DNA of 23,452 bases from an uncultured Allobaculum sp. (lineage in GTDB: Bacteria > Bacillota_I > Bacilli_A > Erysipelotrichales > Erysipelotrichaceae). The translations under genes and the position numbers were made by a program. Where the stretch lies: the NCBI GenBank assembly GCA_910577085.1, contig CAJTLE010000034.1, forward strand, positions 1-23,452. The letters are read 5' to 3'. Under the pieces are notes generated by a model. It searched no databases. It worked only from the letters and a program-made list of their open reading frames with translations, and had not been told where the DNA came from. Below are positions 15,403-23,298 of the stretch, in pieces (within the stretch, counting starts at the first letter, position 1; every line of letters starts with the position of its first letter).

Positions 15403-16797
15403 CTATTCACCTCGTAAGATTGCCTTCACTTCTTCTTCATTGTTGTCATAAAGATCTGGAGTAATATTCAGATATTTGCAGGCCTCATACAGAATGGGGA
15501 CGATATCCTGGTGGATGCCCACGCAATGGTGGATATAAGGACCTTCTACGATCTTGGCTTCCAGACGTTTCCAGTTTTCAACTTCGACCCAGCAGTAGGT
15601 TCCTTTTGTAAATGGACCATCGACCACTTTTGCGTTGCCCATCAACATGGAATATTCGCCATTGTCACCATCAAATCGGCATAAGGTCACATCCCCATGA
15701 CGGGCCTGGGCTTCAACGGCACCCGGATGATCAAAGGCCAGTGGGAATCCGATGACTGGTTTGGTTGCCAGGCAGGATTCAGGCCATGGACCACAGTGCT
15801 GGAGCAGTTCTGCATTGTCGTTATCCGGATGACGAACGGTCCAGTCCGCAAAGAAGGTCCGATTTTCACCCATGCCGGCTGCTTCGGCCATCACCGCTGT
15901 AATGGCTCCATGAATATCGGTTTCGCACACTACCGGCAGGCCTTCTTCGTTCAGTAAGCTGTTGGCTGCACATGGCATGATGCCAATTTCCGACTGAAGG
16001 GCATTCCAGCACTGAATTGCAATCGCATTACAGCCATATTTATCTGCTAAAGTACGCATCGCGATCTTTAAGCGGGCAATCTGTTCCAGTGCCTTTTCAG
16101 GAACACGGATTTCAAAGTGTTCGCGGCAGTATTCCATGACTTCGGCAACCGACTCGGCATCCAGATTTCTCATCGTGGACGTCAGTTCTGGAATTGGAAT
16201 TGGGGAAAGCTGAATGTTAAATTTTTCGAGCAGTTCGCCTTCGTTGCACATTGTGGACCAGAAGTCGAATGGACGCGGGCCGATCTGTAAAATACGGGTG
16301 CTGCGGAAGGTTTTGACGACATTGCATACCGCCAGGAAGTTGCGGATGCCGCGTTCGAATTCTGGATCTGAAAGGTTGCAGTTACAAAGATAGGTAAACG
16401 GAACACGGAAACGACGGAGCACTTTTCCAGTTGCGAAAACGCCGCACTGGGAATCGCGCTGACGGATGCCGTTTTCATCCGGCCGCTCATCTCTTGGCGC
16501 CCATAACAGCACTGGAACGTTTAACGCTTTGGCCAGTCTTGCCACTTCGTACTCGGTTCCAAAGTTGCCATGGGGAACAAACAGACCGTCGATCTGTTCC
16601 GCCAGGAATTTTTCCTGAATTTTTAAGCGATCGGCATCGTCATGTAAAAGACCGTCATCGGCAATGTCTTCGATATCCACAAATTCAACACCCATTTCAC
16701 GAAGCTTGGCGCGGGTGTAGCCGGCGTATTCAACAGCAGCTGGAGCAGAGAAAATACTGCGTCGTGTTGGGGCAAGCCCAATTTTGATCGTATGCAT
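15403..16797 (-). CDS. L-fucose/L-arabinose isomerase-like aldose isomerase
   Basis: A 464-residue protein of the L-fucose/L-arabinose isomerase superfamily, which interconverts an aldose and a ketose with a divalent metal. FVPHGNFGTEYEVARLAK is the usual N-terminal nucleotide-fold-like segment. The metal site is probably Glu292 (VCETDIHGAIT), Asp318 (FFADWTV) and a C-terminal His in YIHHCVGIHQD (423-429). It is shorter than FucI (about 590). It is the first gene of the minus-strand operon, with AAAGGA ahead of the ATG, and is divergent from the LacI regulator. Given the apiosidase, kinase and split transketolase downstream, I infer D-apiose to D-apulose isomerisation. Isomerisation of another pentose or deoxyhexose is possible. 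Confidence 0.8.
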   Translation of the reverse strand: MHTIKIGLAPTRRSIFSAPAAVEYAGYTRAKLREMGVEFVDIEDIADDGLLHDDADRLKIQEKFLAEQIDGLFVPHGNFGTEYEVARLAKALNVPVLLWAPRDERPDENGIRQRDSQCGVFATGKVLRRFRVPFTYLCNCNLSDPEFERGIRNFLAVCNVVKTFRSTRILQIGPRPFDFWSTMCNEGELLEKFNIQLSPIPIPELTSTMRNLDAESVAEVMEYCREHFEIRVPEKALEQIARLKIAMRTLADKYGCNAIAIQCWNALQSEIGIMPCAANSLLNEEGLPVVCETDIHGAITAVMAEAAGMGENRTFFADWTVRHPDNDNAELLQHCGPWPESCLATKPVIGFPLAFDHPGAVEAQARHGDVTLCRFDGDNGEYSMLMGNAKVVDGPFTKGTYCWVEVENWKRLEAKIVEGPYIHHCVGIHQDIVPILYEACKYLNITPDLYDNNEEEVKAILRGE

Positions 16798-16963
16798 AGA
16801 AATCCTTTCTCTTATCGTCGATTTGACTTCTGTTCTTTCTTTATCAATTGGGTTTCTTTTCTTTCTTCTGTTTTTTACAGGCAGTCAAAACCTGGAAGGA
16901 AAAGAAACGATAGGGTGGAGCCAGGAAAACTTTCCCCGGCAGACTTTGCAGGTTATTTTTTTC

Positions 16964-16984
16964 AACCGGTAATCCGGTTATAAT
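16964..16984 (+). promoter_or_regulatory. Palindromic operator inside lacI-type promoter
   Basis: AACCGG (16964-16969) and CCGGTT (16974-16979) form a perfect palindrome around TAAT, and TATAAT (16979-16984) is a consensus -10 for the plus-strand regulator. The matching -35 position is a weak T-run. A repressor here would sit between -35 and -10, so autoregulation is likely. The site also lies upstream of the minus-strand operon, so it may control both. I found no confident minus-strand promoter. Confidence 0.6.
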
Positions 16985-16999
16985 AGGTTTGATACTGTC

Positions 17000-17018
17000 T
17001 TCTGACTTTCCGTCAGAA
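17000..17018. repeat. Inverted repeat in regulator leader
   Basis: TTCTGAC (17000-17006) and GTCAGAA (17012-17018) are exact complements around TTTCC. It lies downstream of the -10 and about 65 bases before the regulator ATG, so it could be a second operator or a leader hairpin. Confidence 0.5.
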
Positions 17019-17083
17019 AACCGTTCACCTAAAGCAGATTCAATAGGAATTGCGACCATCGAAACAGAGAGGAAGATGGAGAG

Positions 17084-18082
17084 ATGAAAGTTACCGCCAA
17101 ACAGATTGCTGAAGCGATGGGCATTTCCACCGCAGCCGTATCCATGGCTTTAAACAACAAACCGGGTGTGAGTGAAAAGCTGCGCCGGCAGGTGATTTCT
17201 ACTGCCCGCTCGATGGGCTATGACTTTACCCGGATCGATGCCAAACGCTCGGCTTCCAAAACCGTCGGCTTTGTCTTCTTCCATAAAAACTTTGTCTTCG
17301 ATACGCCCTTCTTTACTGAACTGGCTACGAGCACCGAACTGTATCTCAAACAGAGCGGCTATCAGCTTTCGGTCTGCCACATTCACGATCTGGACAATAT
17401 TGACGAACAGGTCCGCATGCTCGACAGCTGCCACTATGCGGGGATTATCCTGTTGGGAACAACGATGTTCCGGGAAGAATTCCTGCCGTTCATGAAGCTG
17501 AGTGCTCCACTGGTTTTACTGGACACCCGTTTTCCAGGGCTGAATGTCAATTCTGTCTCGATTGCCAATCAGGATGGTGCCTTTGCGGCTACCGACTATC
17601 TGATCTCCCGCTGGCAGGCTCAGCCTGGCTACTTACAGGCCAGTCAGTCTGTCGCCAACTTTGCGCAACGGGAAGAAGGATTCTTTGGAGCGGTGCGTGC
17701 ACATTCGATGTCGGTTTCCAAATCCATCGTTCATAAGCTTTCGCCTTCTTTAGAAGGAGCTTGTGCCGATATGTTGGCGATCTTAAAGAATGGCGAACCG
17801 ATTGCCCGCTGCTATTTTGCGGACAATGATGAGATTGCACTGGGGGCCATACGGGCGTTTAGAGAAGTGGGTTATCGTATTCCGGAAGATGTAGCCATCA
17901 TCGGTTTTGACAACCTGTCCTATTCTTCCATTGCCCAGCCGCCGCTTTCGACCTACCACATCCCCAAGGGGTTTATGGGAATGTGCGCTGCTTCCCTGCT
18001 TCTGAATGTGATCCAGAATAAATATAAGGAAACCGTGAATGTACAGATCAATGGCAAACTGATCATCCGGGATTCGGCCTGA
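17084..18082 (+). CDS. LacI-family transcriptional regulator
   Basis: A 332-residue repressor with an N-terminal helix-turn-helix (residues 1-50: VTAKQIAEAMGISTAAVSMALNN, hinge near MGYDF) and a periplasmic-binding-like effector domain (about 60-330), including ADNDEIALGAIRAFREVGYRIPEDVAIIGFDN. It is divergent from the isomerase-transketolase-kinase-apiosidase operon, the standard place for a pathway-specific repressor. Its promoter holds a perfect palindrome between -35 and -10, so it probably represses itself and may repress the operon. The inducer is probably apiose or a related sugar, which is inference. The gene ends before a bidirectional terminator shared with the convergent EIIBC gene. 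Confidence 0.92.
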   Translation: MKVTAKQIAEAMGISTAAVSMALNNKPGVSEKLRRQVISTARSMGYDFTRIDAKRSASKTVGFVFFHKNFVFDTPFFTELATSTELYLKQSGYQLSVCHIHDLDNIDEQVRMLDSCHYAGIILLGTTMFREEFLPFMKLSAPLVLLDTRFPGLNVNSVSIANQDGAFAATDYLISRWQAQPGYLQASQSVANFAQREEGFFGAVRAHSMSVSKSIVHKLSPSLEGACADMLAILKNGEPIARCYFADNDEIALGAIRAFREVGYRIPEDVAIIGFDNLSYSSIAQPPLSTYHIPKGFMGMCAASLLLNVIQNKYKETVNVQINGKLIIRDSA

Positions 18083-18203
18083 TTTCTTCACAATTGAATT
18101 TCCAGGATTGAATGTCCGGAATCGACTCTTCAATGTTTCTTAGTCGTTTTATAAATTTATTCCAATCATATATAAATAATTTTGATTCATTTCAAACAGA
18201 AAG

Positions 18204-18243
18204 AAAAGGTTCAAGGAATTTCGAGTTTCCTTGAACCTTTTTT
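18204..18243. terminator. Bidirectional intrinsic terminator
   Basis: AAAAGGTTCAAGGAA (18204-18218) and TTCCTTGAACCTTTT (18227-18241) are a perfect 15-bp inverted repeat around an 8-base loop. T-runs follow on both strands. It lies between convergent genes and can end both the regulator and the EIIBC transcripts. Confidence 0.9.
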
Positions 18244-18343
18244 ATGATCCTTCCTCATTCTGCCCTGTCAGATCAAAAGGATCAGGTCAGAGGAATTACA
18301 CAGTTCAGGAAGTGTAGAACTGAGTGGAACGTTCAGTTTTCAA

Positions 18344-19828
18344 TTAGATTTTTGCAGGTTTAGCTTCTTCTTCGTCGTCTTCAACGGCGTTGTTTTTCTT
18401 ACGGTTACGAACGCTGGCTTTTTTTGCTTTCCAGTCAGCTTCAACTTTGCCTTCACCAAAGCCCAGGACAAGACCAGTACCGAGAGAGCAGATAAACGCG
18501 GCTGCGCAGGCAATGCATGCACTTGTGAAGTTGGAAGCAGGACCGCCGGCATACTGCAGAACGGTTAAGAAATTGGAAGCACCCATGGTATAAACAGCAA
18601 CACCCATCAGGCCGCCGATCAGACCACCGACGAAACCACCAACGATCTGAGAAATCATGGCTTTTTTATTGACGAGCAGTTCACCAAACAGAGTTGGTTC
18701 GGAAATACCGCCGACAATCAGAGTAATAACGTTGGCACCGGCCATCTGTCTGGTCTGACCTTTCGTTCTTAAGAAGAAAGCCAGGGCCATACCCATCAGA
18801 GCGTAGTTGGCAATGTTAGCACCAGCCAGAACGATTGGGTCGTAACCCATGGTTGTGAGGTTGAGTAAAGCAATCTGAATAACAGCAACATGCATACCAG
18901 TAGCAACCATGAACGGCCAGAAAGCACCGATAATGGCAATGGCAACAGGACCAGCAAAGCTGTATAAAGCTTCAAAGAATTTAGCAAGACCAAGACCAAT
19001 GGTATTTCCAACAGGAGCCAGCAGGCAGTACATCAATGGAACCATGACAATTAAAGTACAGAATGGAACGCCGATGACCTTAATGCTTGTTGGAATATGT
19101 TTCTGGAAGAACTTGTTGACATACATCAGAGCCCAAACTGTCAATAAAGAAGGCAGAACAGACTGTGTATAGTTGTTGAGCTGCATTGGGATGAATCCAT
19201 AAACATTGAATGGTTCACCGGCCGATACAATTTCCAGGATGTTCGGGTCAATCAATAAAGTGGAAAGCAGTAAAGCAAGTGGAATACTGGTATTCAGTTT
19301 TTTAGCTGCACCATAGGCAGCGAAGGCTGGCATGAAGTAGAATCCAGCGTTACCAACGATGTATAACAACTGCATCAGCTGGCTTTCTTCCGGGAACCAG
19401 TTGAGCATGGATGGTCCAAGCAGGGAGTAGAACAGTTTGAAGAATCCGGCACCCATCATGATTGGCAGGATTGGTGCGATCGATCCGGAGATGTAGTCTA
19501 GGACTTTATTCGGAACAGATTTCCAGCTGAATGGTTCTTTTGGTCCATCCAGGTTTTCGTCGATGGCAGCCGCAGCGCCAAGACCACTCATGGAGCAGAA
19601 TTCAGGATAAACGTCCGATACGTTCTGACCAATGATGATCTGGAACTGTTCGCCAGAGAACTGAGCGCCCAGAACACCAGGGATCTTTTTCACATCGTCC
19701 ACCTGGATTTTGGATTTGTCTTTGTAGTTGAGACGAAGACGGGTCATGCAGTGTACGGCGCCGGTGAGGTTTTCCTTACCACCAACGTTTTCGAGAATCG
19801 AGGTACACATTTCGGTATACTTAGCCAT
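18344..19828 (-). CDS. PTS transporter EIIBC (glucoside/sucrose family)
   Basis: A 494-residue permease that imports and phosphorylates a sugar. The EIIB domain (about 1-85) has the phosphorylated Cys27 in AVHCMTRLRL. The EIIC domain (about 100-460) has many hydrophobic segments and the family stretch ISEPTLFG. The C terminus ends in a charged tail (about 463-494) with DDEEEAKP and no EIIA domain; the EIIA is a separate gene at 22652. AGGAGG sits before the ATG. It lies behind the antiterminator gene, separated by a 324-base leader with a RAT and terminator, so expression needs antitermination. Substrate unknown; a plant glycoside is plausible because a GH43 gene is co-regulated. Confidence 0.92.
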   Translation of the reverse strand: MAKYTEMCTSILENVGGKENLTGAVHCMTRLRLNYKDKSKIQVDDVKKIPGVLGAQFSGEQFQIIIGQNVSDVYPEFCSMSGLGAAAAIDENLDGPKEPFSWKSVPNKVLDYISGSIAPILPIMMGAGFFKLFYSLLGPSMLNWFPEESQLMQLLYIVGNAGFYFMPAFAAYGAAKKLNTSIPLALLLSTLLIDPNILEIVSAGEPFNVYGFIPMQLNNYTQSVLPSLLTVWALMYVNKFFQKHIPTSIKVIGVPFCTLIVMVPLMYCLLAPVGNTIGLGLAKFFEALYSFAGPVAIAIIGAFWPFMVATGMHVAVIQIALLNLTTMGYDPIVLAGANIANYALMGMALAFFLRTKGQTRQMAGANVITLIVGGISEPTLFGELLVNKKAMISQIVGGFVGGLIGGLMGVAVYTMGASNFLTVLQYAGGPASNFTSACIACAAAFICSLGTGLVLGFGEGKVEADWKAKKASVRNRKKNNAVEDDEEEAKPAKI

Positions 19829-20073
19829 AAGTTCCTCCTGATTTTCTTTTCTCTTAGGCTGGTCATGATTTTCATGACGTGAAGCAATGTGGGTAAAGCA
19901 GATATGGATAAAACAGGTGATGCAGGTAAAGCGTGCTTACTTCGGCCAGTCAGGCAGGTAAGCAGGTTGTGAATGGATCGATGACTCGATCATCAGGCCC
20001 TTGCCAGATCGGATCTGGTTTGAATAGATATATCTCTCAGACTCCAATGCGCGCTCTTTTCATCTGAGAAAAA
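19829..20073 (-). other. Structured leader of EIIBC
   Basis: This 245-base stretch between terminator and EIIBC start holds four perfect inverted repeats: GTCATG/CATGAC (19862-19878), TGCTTAC/GTAAGCA (19934-19964), GATCGA/TCGATC (19976-19991) and CCAGATC/GATCTGG (20004-20018). Three imperfect units built on GGTAAAGC or GGATAAAAC lie at about 19889-19935. No gene is seen. It could hold operators or RNA structure that tunes translation. Confidence 0.5.
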
Positions 20074-20142
20074 AACCTGGTTCCTGTTCAAAGTGCACAG
20101 ACATGCCTAAACAAGCTATGAACTTTGAACAGGAGCCAGGTT
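20067..20142 (-). terminator. Antitermination-controlled terminator before EIIBC
   Basis: AACCTGGTTCCTGTTCAAAGT (20074-20094) is complementary to 20122-20142 along 21 positions with one G-U pair, around a 27-base loop. On the minus strand a run of T follows. Its 5' arm shares four bases with the adjacent RAT, so RAT folding and terminator folding exclude each other. Confidence 0.88.
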
Positions 20143-20161
20143 AAGCCTTTCGTTACAATCC
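20139..20161 (-). promoter_or_regulatory. RAT antiterminator site at bglG-type stop codon
   Basis: Read on the minus strand it is GGATTGTAAC-GAAA-GGCTTAACC. This fits the RAT layout GG-ATTGTNA-stem-GGC-CC, with a shortened apical stem closed by a GAAA tetraloop. It contains the antiterminator stop codon and overlaps the terminator stem. TTGTAAC and AAGGCTT are shared with the RAT ahead of EIIA, which supports one regulator for both. Confidence 0.75.
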
Positions 20162-20977
20162 TTCTCCTGAACATAAACGGTTGAGGTGGATCATCAGATA
20201 GAGCAGTTCTTCTTTCGAAGGCTCTACACCAAGTTCACCCGTTATGTAAGTTTTTATTTTCTGAATCGTGCTTTGAAGATTTGGGTACTGCTCATACATT
20301 TCATCAAACATCCGCGCATTTTCTGAATTTTCCTTATCAAGCGCATTGGAACGCTTGAGAACATATTTCAGGTGGGTGACGAAGCGGGAATAGTTAAGAC
20401 TGTTGCGGTCGATAATGAGATTCATCTCACTTTCGATGATATCGGTGATATCATCCACAAACCGCTCTGTATCATCTTTTCTTGCTTCATTCATCGTCTG
20501 CGCTGCGTTGAGAAAATGCAGGGCAATGTTGCCAGCTTCACTGCTGGGGAGTTTGACCTTCCCGGATTTTTCCATCATCTTCACTGCCCACTGACCTAAA
20601 CGGTATTCCCGTTCATATAAATGCCGGATCTCATTTGCCATTGGGTTACTCAATATGAGCCCCGCCTGTGCATTTTTGATACAGCTGTGAATGTGGTCGG
20701 CCAGTGCGAAGACAAAGGCTGGCTTGATCTGAATTCCCAGATACCGCTGACCCTTATTGGTGATTTTCATCGCCAGGTCCAGAATCTCTGGGGAGATTTC
20801 CGTCAACAGAGACTTGTAATGAGAGTCCAGATTGTAATATGTCTCATCAATCTGGTCCAGGGAGATTTCATAGGGGGCTTTTTTAAACCCGATCCCCTTG
20901 CCGATCGCAATCAGTTCATGACCTTGATCATCGAGACATACAGCAACGTTGTTATTGATATTTCGAACGACTTTCAT
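20153..20977 (-). CDS. licT: LicT/BglG-family transcriptional antiterminator
   Basis: A 274-residue RNA-binding antiterminator: a CAT domain (about 1-57) that binds the RAT hairpin, then two PTS regulation domains. The conserved histidines are His95 (ADHI), His154 (ALHFLNA), His202 (VTHLKYVLKR) and His264 (MIHLNRL). Their spacings (59, 48, 62) equal those of B. subtilis LicT. PTS phosphorylation of these residues sets activity: EII-dependent phosphorylation inactivates it when no sugar is present, and HPr activates it. It has its own promoter with no RAT in its leader, so it should be made constitutively. Two RAT/terminator pairs flank it. The symbol is by family; orthology to licT is not proven. 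Confidence 0.93.
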   Translation of the reverse strand: MKVVRNINNNVAVCLDDQGHELIAIGKGIGFKKAPYEISLDQIDETYYNLDSHYKSLLTEISPEILDLAMKITNKGQRYLGIQIKPAFVFALADHIHSCIKNAQAGLILSNPMANEIRHLYEREYRLGQWAVKMMEKSGKVKLPSSEAGNIALHFLNAAQTMNEARKDDTERFVDDITDIIESEMNLIIDRNSLNYSRFVTHLKYVLKRSNALDKENSENARMFDEMYEQYPNLQSTIQKIKTYITGELGVEPSKEELLYLMIHLNRLCSGEGL

Positions 20978-21021
20978 TCTGTTTGTCTCACTCCTCTTTA
21001 TGTTTCCCTGAGGACATCTTT

Positions 21022-21050
21022 AGAATATCCGGATTTGGTACCGCTGTCAA
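21022..21050 (-). promoter_or_regulatory. Promoter of the antiterminator gene
   Basis: On the minus strand TTGACA (21045-21050) and TATTCT (21022-21027) are spaced by exactly 17 bases, ahead of AAGAGGAG and the ATG at 20977. No RAT lies between it and the gene. Confidence 0.8.
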
Positions 21051-21066
21051 CACATAATTTAAGTAA

Positions 21067-21120
21067 ATTCAACTTAATTTTTTATTTGATTTTGCTTAAT
21101 TCAGAAAAATTAAGTTGAAT
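21067..21120 (-). terminator. 16-bp perfect inverted repeat after GH43 gene
   Basis: ATTCAACTTAATTTTT (21067-21082) and AAAAATTAAGTTGAAT (21105-21120) are exact complements around a 22-base loop. It starts two bases after the GH43 stop codon and is followed on the minus strand by TTTACTTAAATT. It is probably an AU-rich terminator, but it lies close to the antiterminator promoter and could also bind a regulator. Confidence 0.6.
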
Positions 21121-21122
21121 GT

Positions 21123-22655
21123 TTAGCTCAATTTGAATCCAAAAAGGTCGATTGGCCCGCCCTTTTTCACCCGGAAATACAAGGCGAAGGCTTCTTCAGG
21201 TAAATCTAATCCAGTATGAACCGTTTGAAATCCTTTTTGAGCACAATCCGGATCAGATTTTTCCAGATTCAGAGAGTCTCTCTTTTCAGATAAATTTTCA
21301 CACATTGTTGGTTCAACCTCAAGAGCCGCTGCAGCTTCTCCATCTGGGGTGAAGCTGATTTCAACAATTGCCGGCTCATTGGTCAGATTTCGCACGTCAA
21401 GCTCCAGATCTACATGACGTTTTTGTGGATCCGTCTGAAAATACCGATAGCCAACGATAGATCCTTCTTGGCAGTTGGCCACATAGGAAACACCATCTTC
21501 AAGCAAGATCACAGGGGAAAGCGAATAGTCTGTCTTTTCATCCGCTTTGACTGCACCCTTTGGTCCTTTTAAAACACACGCAATGGAAGCCGGAAATTCA
21601 CCCTGGGCAGCCAGCGGTCCATCGTTAAGACCACAGGAAGTCATCAAAGCCTGATTGAACGTTCCATCCGGATTCATGATCAGTTTTTCCGCAACACCCT
21701 GGCGCTGGTACTGGCTTCTTCCGGTATGGCGATGGCCAAAAATGTAGTAATTGTCATTGAGTTCGATTGCCGAACCATGGTTATTGGCATAGTTAAATTC
21801 CGGCTGACCATCTTCGGTAAGACCGAAATCCCCGTTGGAATGCAGAACGCCTTTATATTCAAAGCCTGACATTGGATTATCCGACATGGCGTAACAAAGT
21901 TCATGGCCATTGACACTGGAATAAATCGCATAGTAGCGGCCGTTGAACTTGCGCATGGAGGAAGCTTCAAAGAATTCATGGCCTTCAAAGCCTGTGCCCG
22001 CTGAGTTTTCTACACCAGGCAGACATGGGTACGGTCCCTCTTCGATAGTCAACATATCTTCACCCAGCCGGACAACATCGCTGCCATCTAACGTCATTGA
22101 AAATCCTTCCAGCATCTCTGGTGGGAGTTTTTTGCGGATGCGCTCCATCACTTCAAAAGAAGTGGAGAAGCCGGAATACAGATACACCTGCCCATCATCA
22201 TCCACAAAAATTCCTGGATCAAAACACTTATGTTCACCAGGCTTTTTGCCCCAGACAGTGCCATCCGGATAATGAACATGGCCATAGAAATGGAACGGAC
22301 CTTCAGGTTGATCGGCAACAGCCACAGAAATTGTATCCGCTGTATCCAGACCATAATACAAATAGTATTTTCCGTTCTTTTCGCAAAGATCGGGCGCAAA
22401 CATACGGCGTTTCTTTGTATCGTTGAATGGATCTTCCAGTCCGGTATACGTTACGCCATGGCAGGTCCAGTCTGATAAATCAGCCAGTGGTGCAGACCAG
22501 ACGGTATAAGGGGCTTCGCAATAGATCGCTCCGCCATAGATATCGTGAGATCCATACACGTAGAGCCGGTCCCCAAAAACATGCGGTTCGCCATCGGGAA
22601 CAAACTCCCATAACGGCAGGTATGGGTTAAAAACCGGTTTGGAGGGGGGCATCAT
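21123..22655 (-). CDS. Glycoside hydrolase family 43 protein
   Basis: A 510-residue five-bladed beta-propeller hydrolase, the family of beta-xylosidases, alpha-L-arabinofuranosidases and related enzymes. The three carboxylates are visible: a base Asp21 in FVPDGEPHVFG, Asp146 in CFDPGIFVDDDG (pKa modulator) and acid Glu230 in HEFFEASSMR. A C-terminal beta-sandwich-like part (about 380-510) follows the propeller. No signal peptide is seen, so it acts on imported sugar in the cytoplasm. Its ATG overlaps the EIIA stop as ATGA, so the two are co-translated under RAT control. The target is probably a pentose-containing glycoside taken up by this PTS; linkage cannot be read. Confidence 0.9.
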   Translation of the reverse strand: MMPPSKPVFNPYLPLWEFVPDGEPHVFGDRLYVYGSHDIYGGAIYCEAPYTVWSAPLADLSDWTCHGVTYTGLEDPFNDTKKRRMFAPDLCEKNGKYYLYYGLDTADTISVAVADQPEGPFHFYGHVHYPDGTVWGKKPGEHKCFDPGIFVDDDGQVYLYSGFSTSFEVMERIRKKLPPEMLEGFSMTLDGSDVVRLGEDMLTIEEGPYPCLPGVENSAGTGFEGHEFFEASSMRKFNGRYYAIYSSVNGHELCYAMSDNPMSGFEYKGVLHSNGDFGLTEDGQPEFNYANNHGSAIELNDNYYIFGHRHTGRSQYQRQGVAEKLIMNPDGTFNQALMTSCGLNDGPLAAQGEFPASIACVLKGPKGAVKADEKTDYSLSPVILLEDGVSYVANCQEGSIVGYRYFQTDPQKRHVDLELDVRNLTNEPAIVEISFTPDGEAAAALEVEPTMCENLSEKRDSLNLEKSDPDCAQKGFQTVHTGLDLPEEAFALYFRVKKGGPIDLFGFKLS

Positions 22656-23113
22656 TTGACAAGAACCTCACCAGCATTGGTTGCTTTTTTGCCTAAGTTA
22701 AAGGCATGATCGTAGCCAGCTGGGAAAACAACCATCGTTACGGTCTGATAGCCTTTGTCTTCGATTTTCTGGCGTTCGATTTCGACGATCGGCTGGCCGG
22801 CTTTGACTTTGTCCCCCTGATGAACGAGTGGACGGAAACCATCCCCATTGAGTTCGACTGTATCCAGACCGATGTGGACGATGCATTCAATGCCATCTTT
22901 GGTTTTGATGCCAACCGCATGACCGGTTGGGAAGACACTTTCAGCGGTTCCAGATAATGGAGCCACGATGGTGTTTGCAGCAGGAATCACCGCAAAGCCA
23001 TCCCCCATCATTTTCTGGGAGAACATCTGATCTGGCACTTCACCTAAAGGAATCAGGGTTCCATCCGTTGGGCTGACAATTTTAAACTCTTCTTTTTTGA
23101 AAAAATTGAACAT
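22652..23113 (-). CDS. PTS EIIA component, glucose family
   Basis: A 153-residue single-domain EIIA that passes phosphate from HPr to the EIIB Cys. The active-site His80 lies in CIVHIGLDTVELNG and the second His65 in FPTGHAVG, 15 residues apart as in E. coli EIIA-Glc. The N-terminal segment FKIVSPTDGTLIPLGEVPD is typical. The EIIBC gene at 18344 has no EIIA domain, so this is its probable partner. GGAGAG lies ahead of the ATG. It is first gene of a transcript with a strong promoter, a cre-like site and a RAT/terminator in its roughly 200-base leader. Confidence 0.93.
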   Translation of the reverse strand: MFNFFKKEEFKIVSPTDGTLIPLGEVPDQMFSQKMMGDGFAVIPAANTIVAPLSGTAESVFPTGHAVGIKTKDGIECIVHIGLDTVELNGDGFRPLVHQGDKVKAGQPIVEIERQKIEDKGYQTVTMVVFPAGYDHAFNLGKKATNAGEVLVK

Positions 23114-23196
23114 ACTCTTCTCTCCTTCGATCCTTGATCGTCTGTCTGATTCTGGGTCTTCAAAATTTCAAAGTCCCCTATGGTTGGCCTGGATAT

Positions 23197-23298
23197 AAAA
23201 AAACTTCTCCGTATGCCTTTCAAAAATCCGCATCAAAAAACACACTTCAATTCTGAGTCGTTTTTCGAACGAATTCGGGAAAGCCTTCCGGAGAAGTT
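23197..23298 (-). terminator. Antitermination-controlled terminator before EIIA
   Basis: AACTTCTCCG (23202-23211) and CGGAGAAGTT (23289-23298) are exact complements. On the minus strand the hairpin ends in seven T (23203-23197). The 77-base loop contains smaller stems, including the palindrome CGAATTCG (23270-23277). Its 5' arm lies inside the RAT element. Confidence 0.75.

Noticed and set aside
12125..16797. Reading the operon as ordinary xylose or L-fucose catabolism
   Set aside because: No xylose isomerase, fuculose aldolase or fucose mutarotase is present, and the apiosidase-like gene with split transketolase fits apiose better. The alternative is not excluded.
16798..16963. Promoter for the isomerase operon on the minus strand
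   Set aside because: TTGACT and TTGATA occur, but no -10 lies at proper spacing; I could not choose one.
20978..21021. A third RAT in the leader of the antiterminator gene
   Set aside because: The short leader lacks the TTGTAAC and GGCTT pieces and has no terminator.
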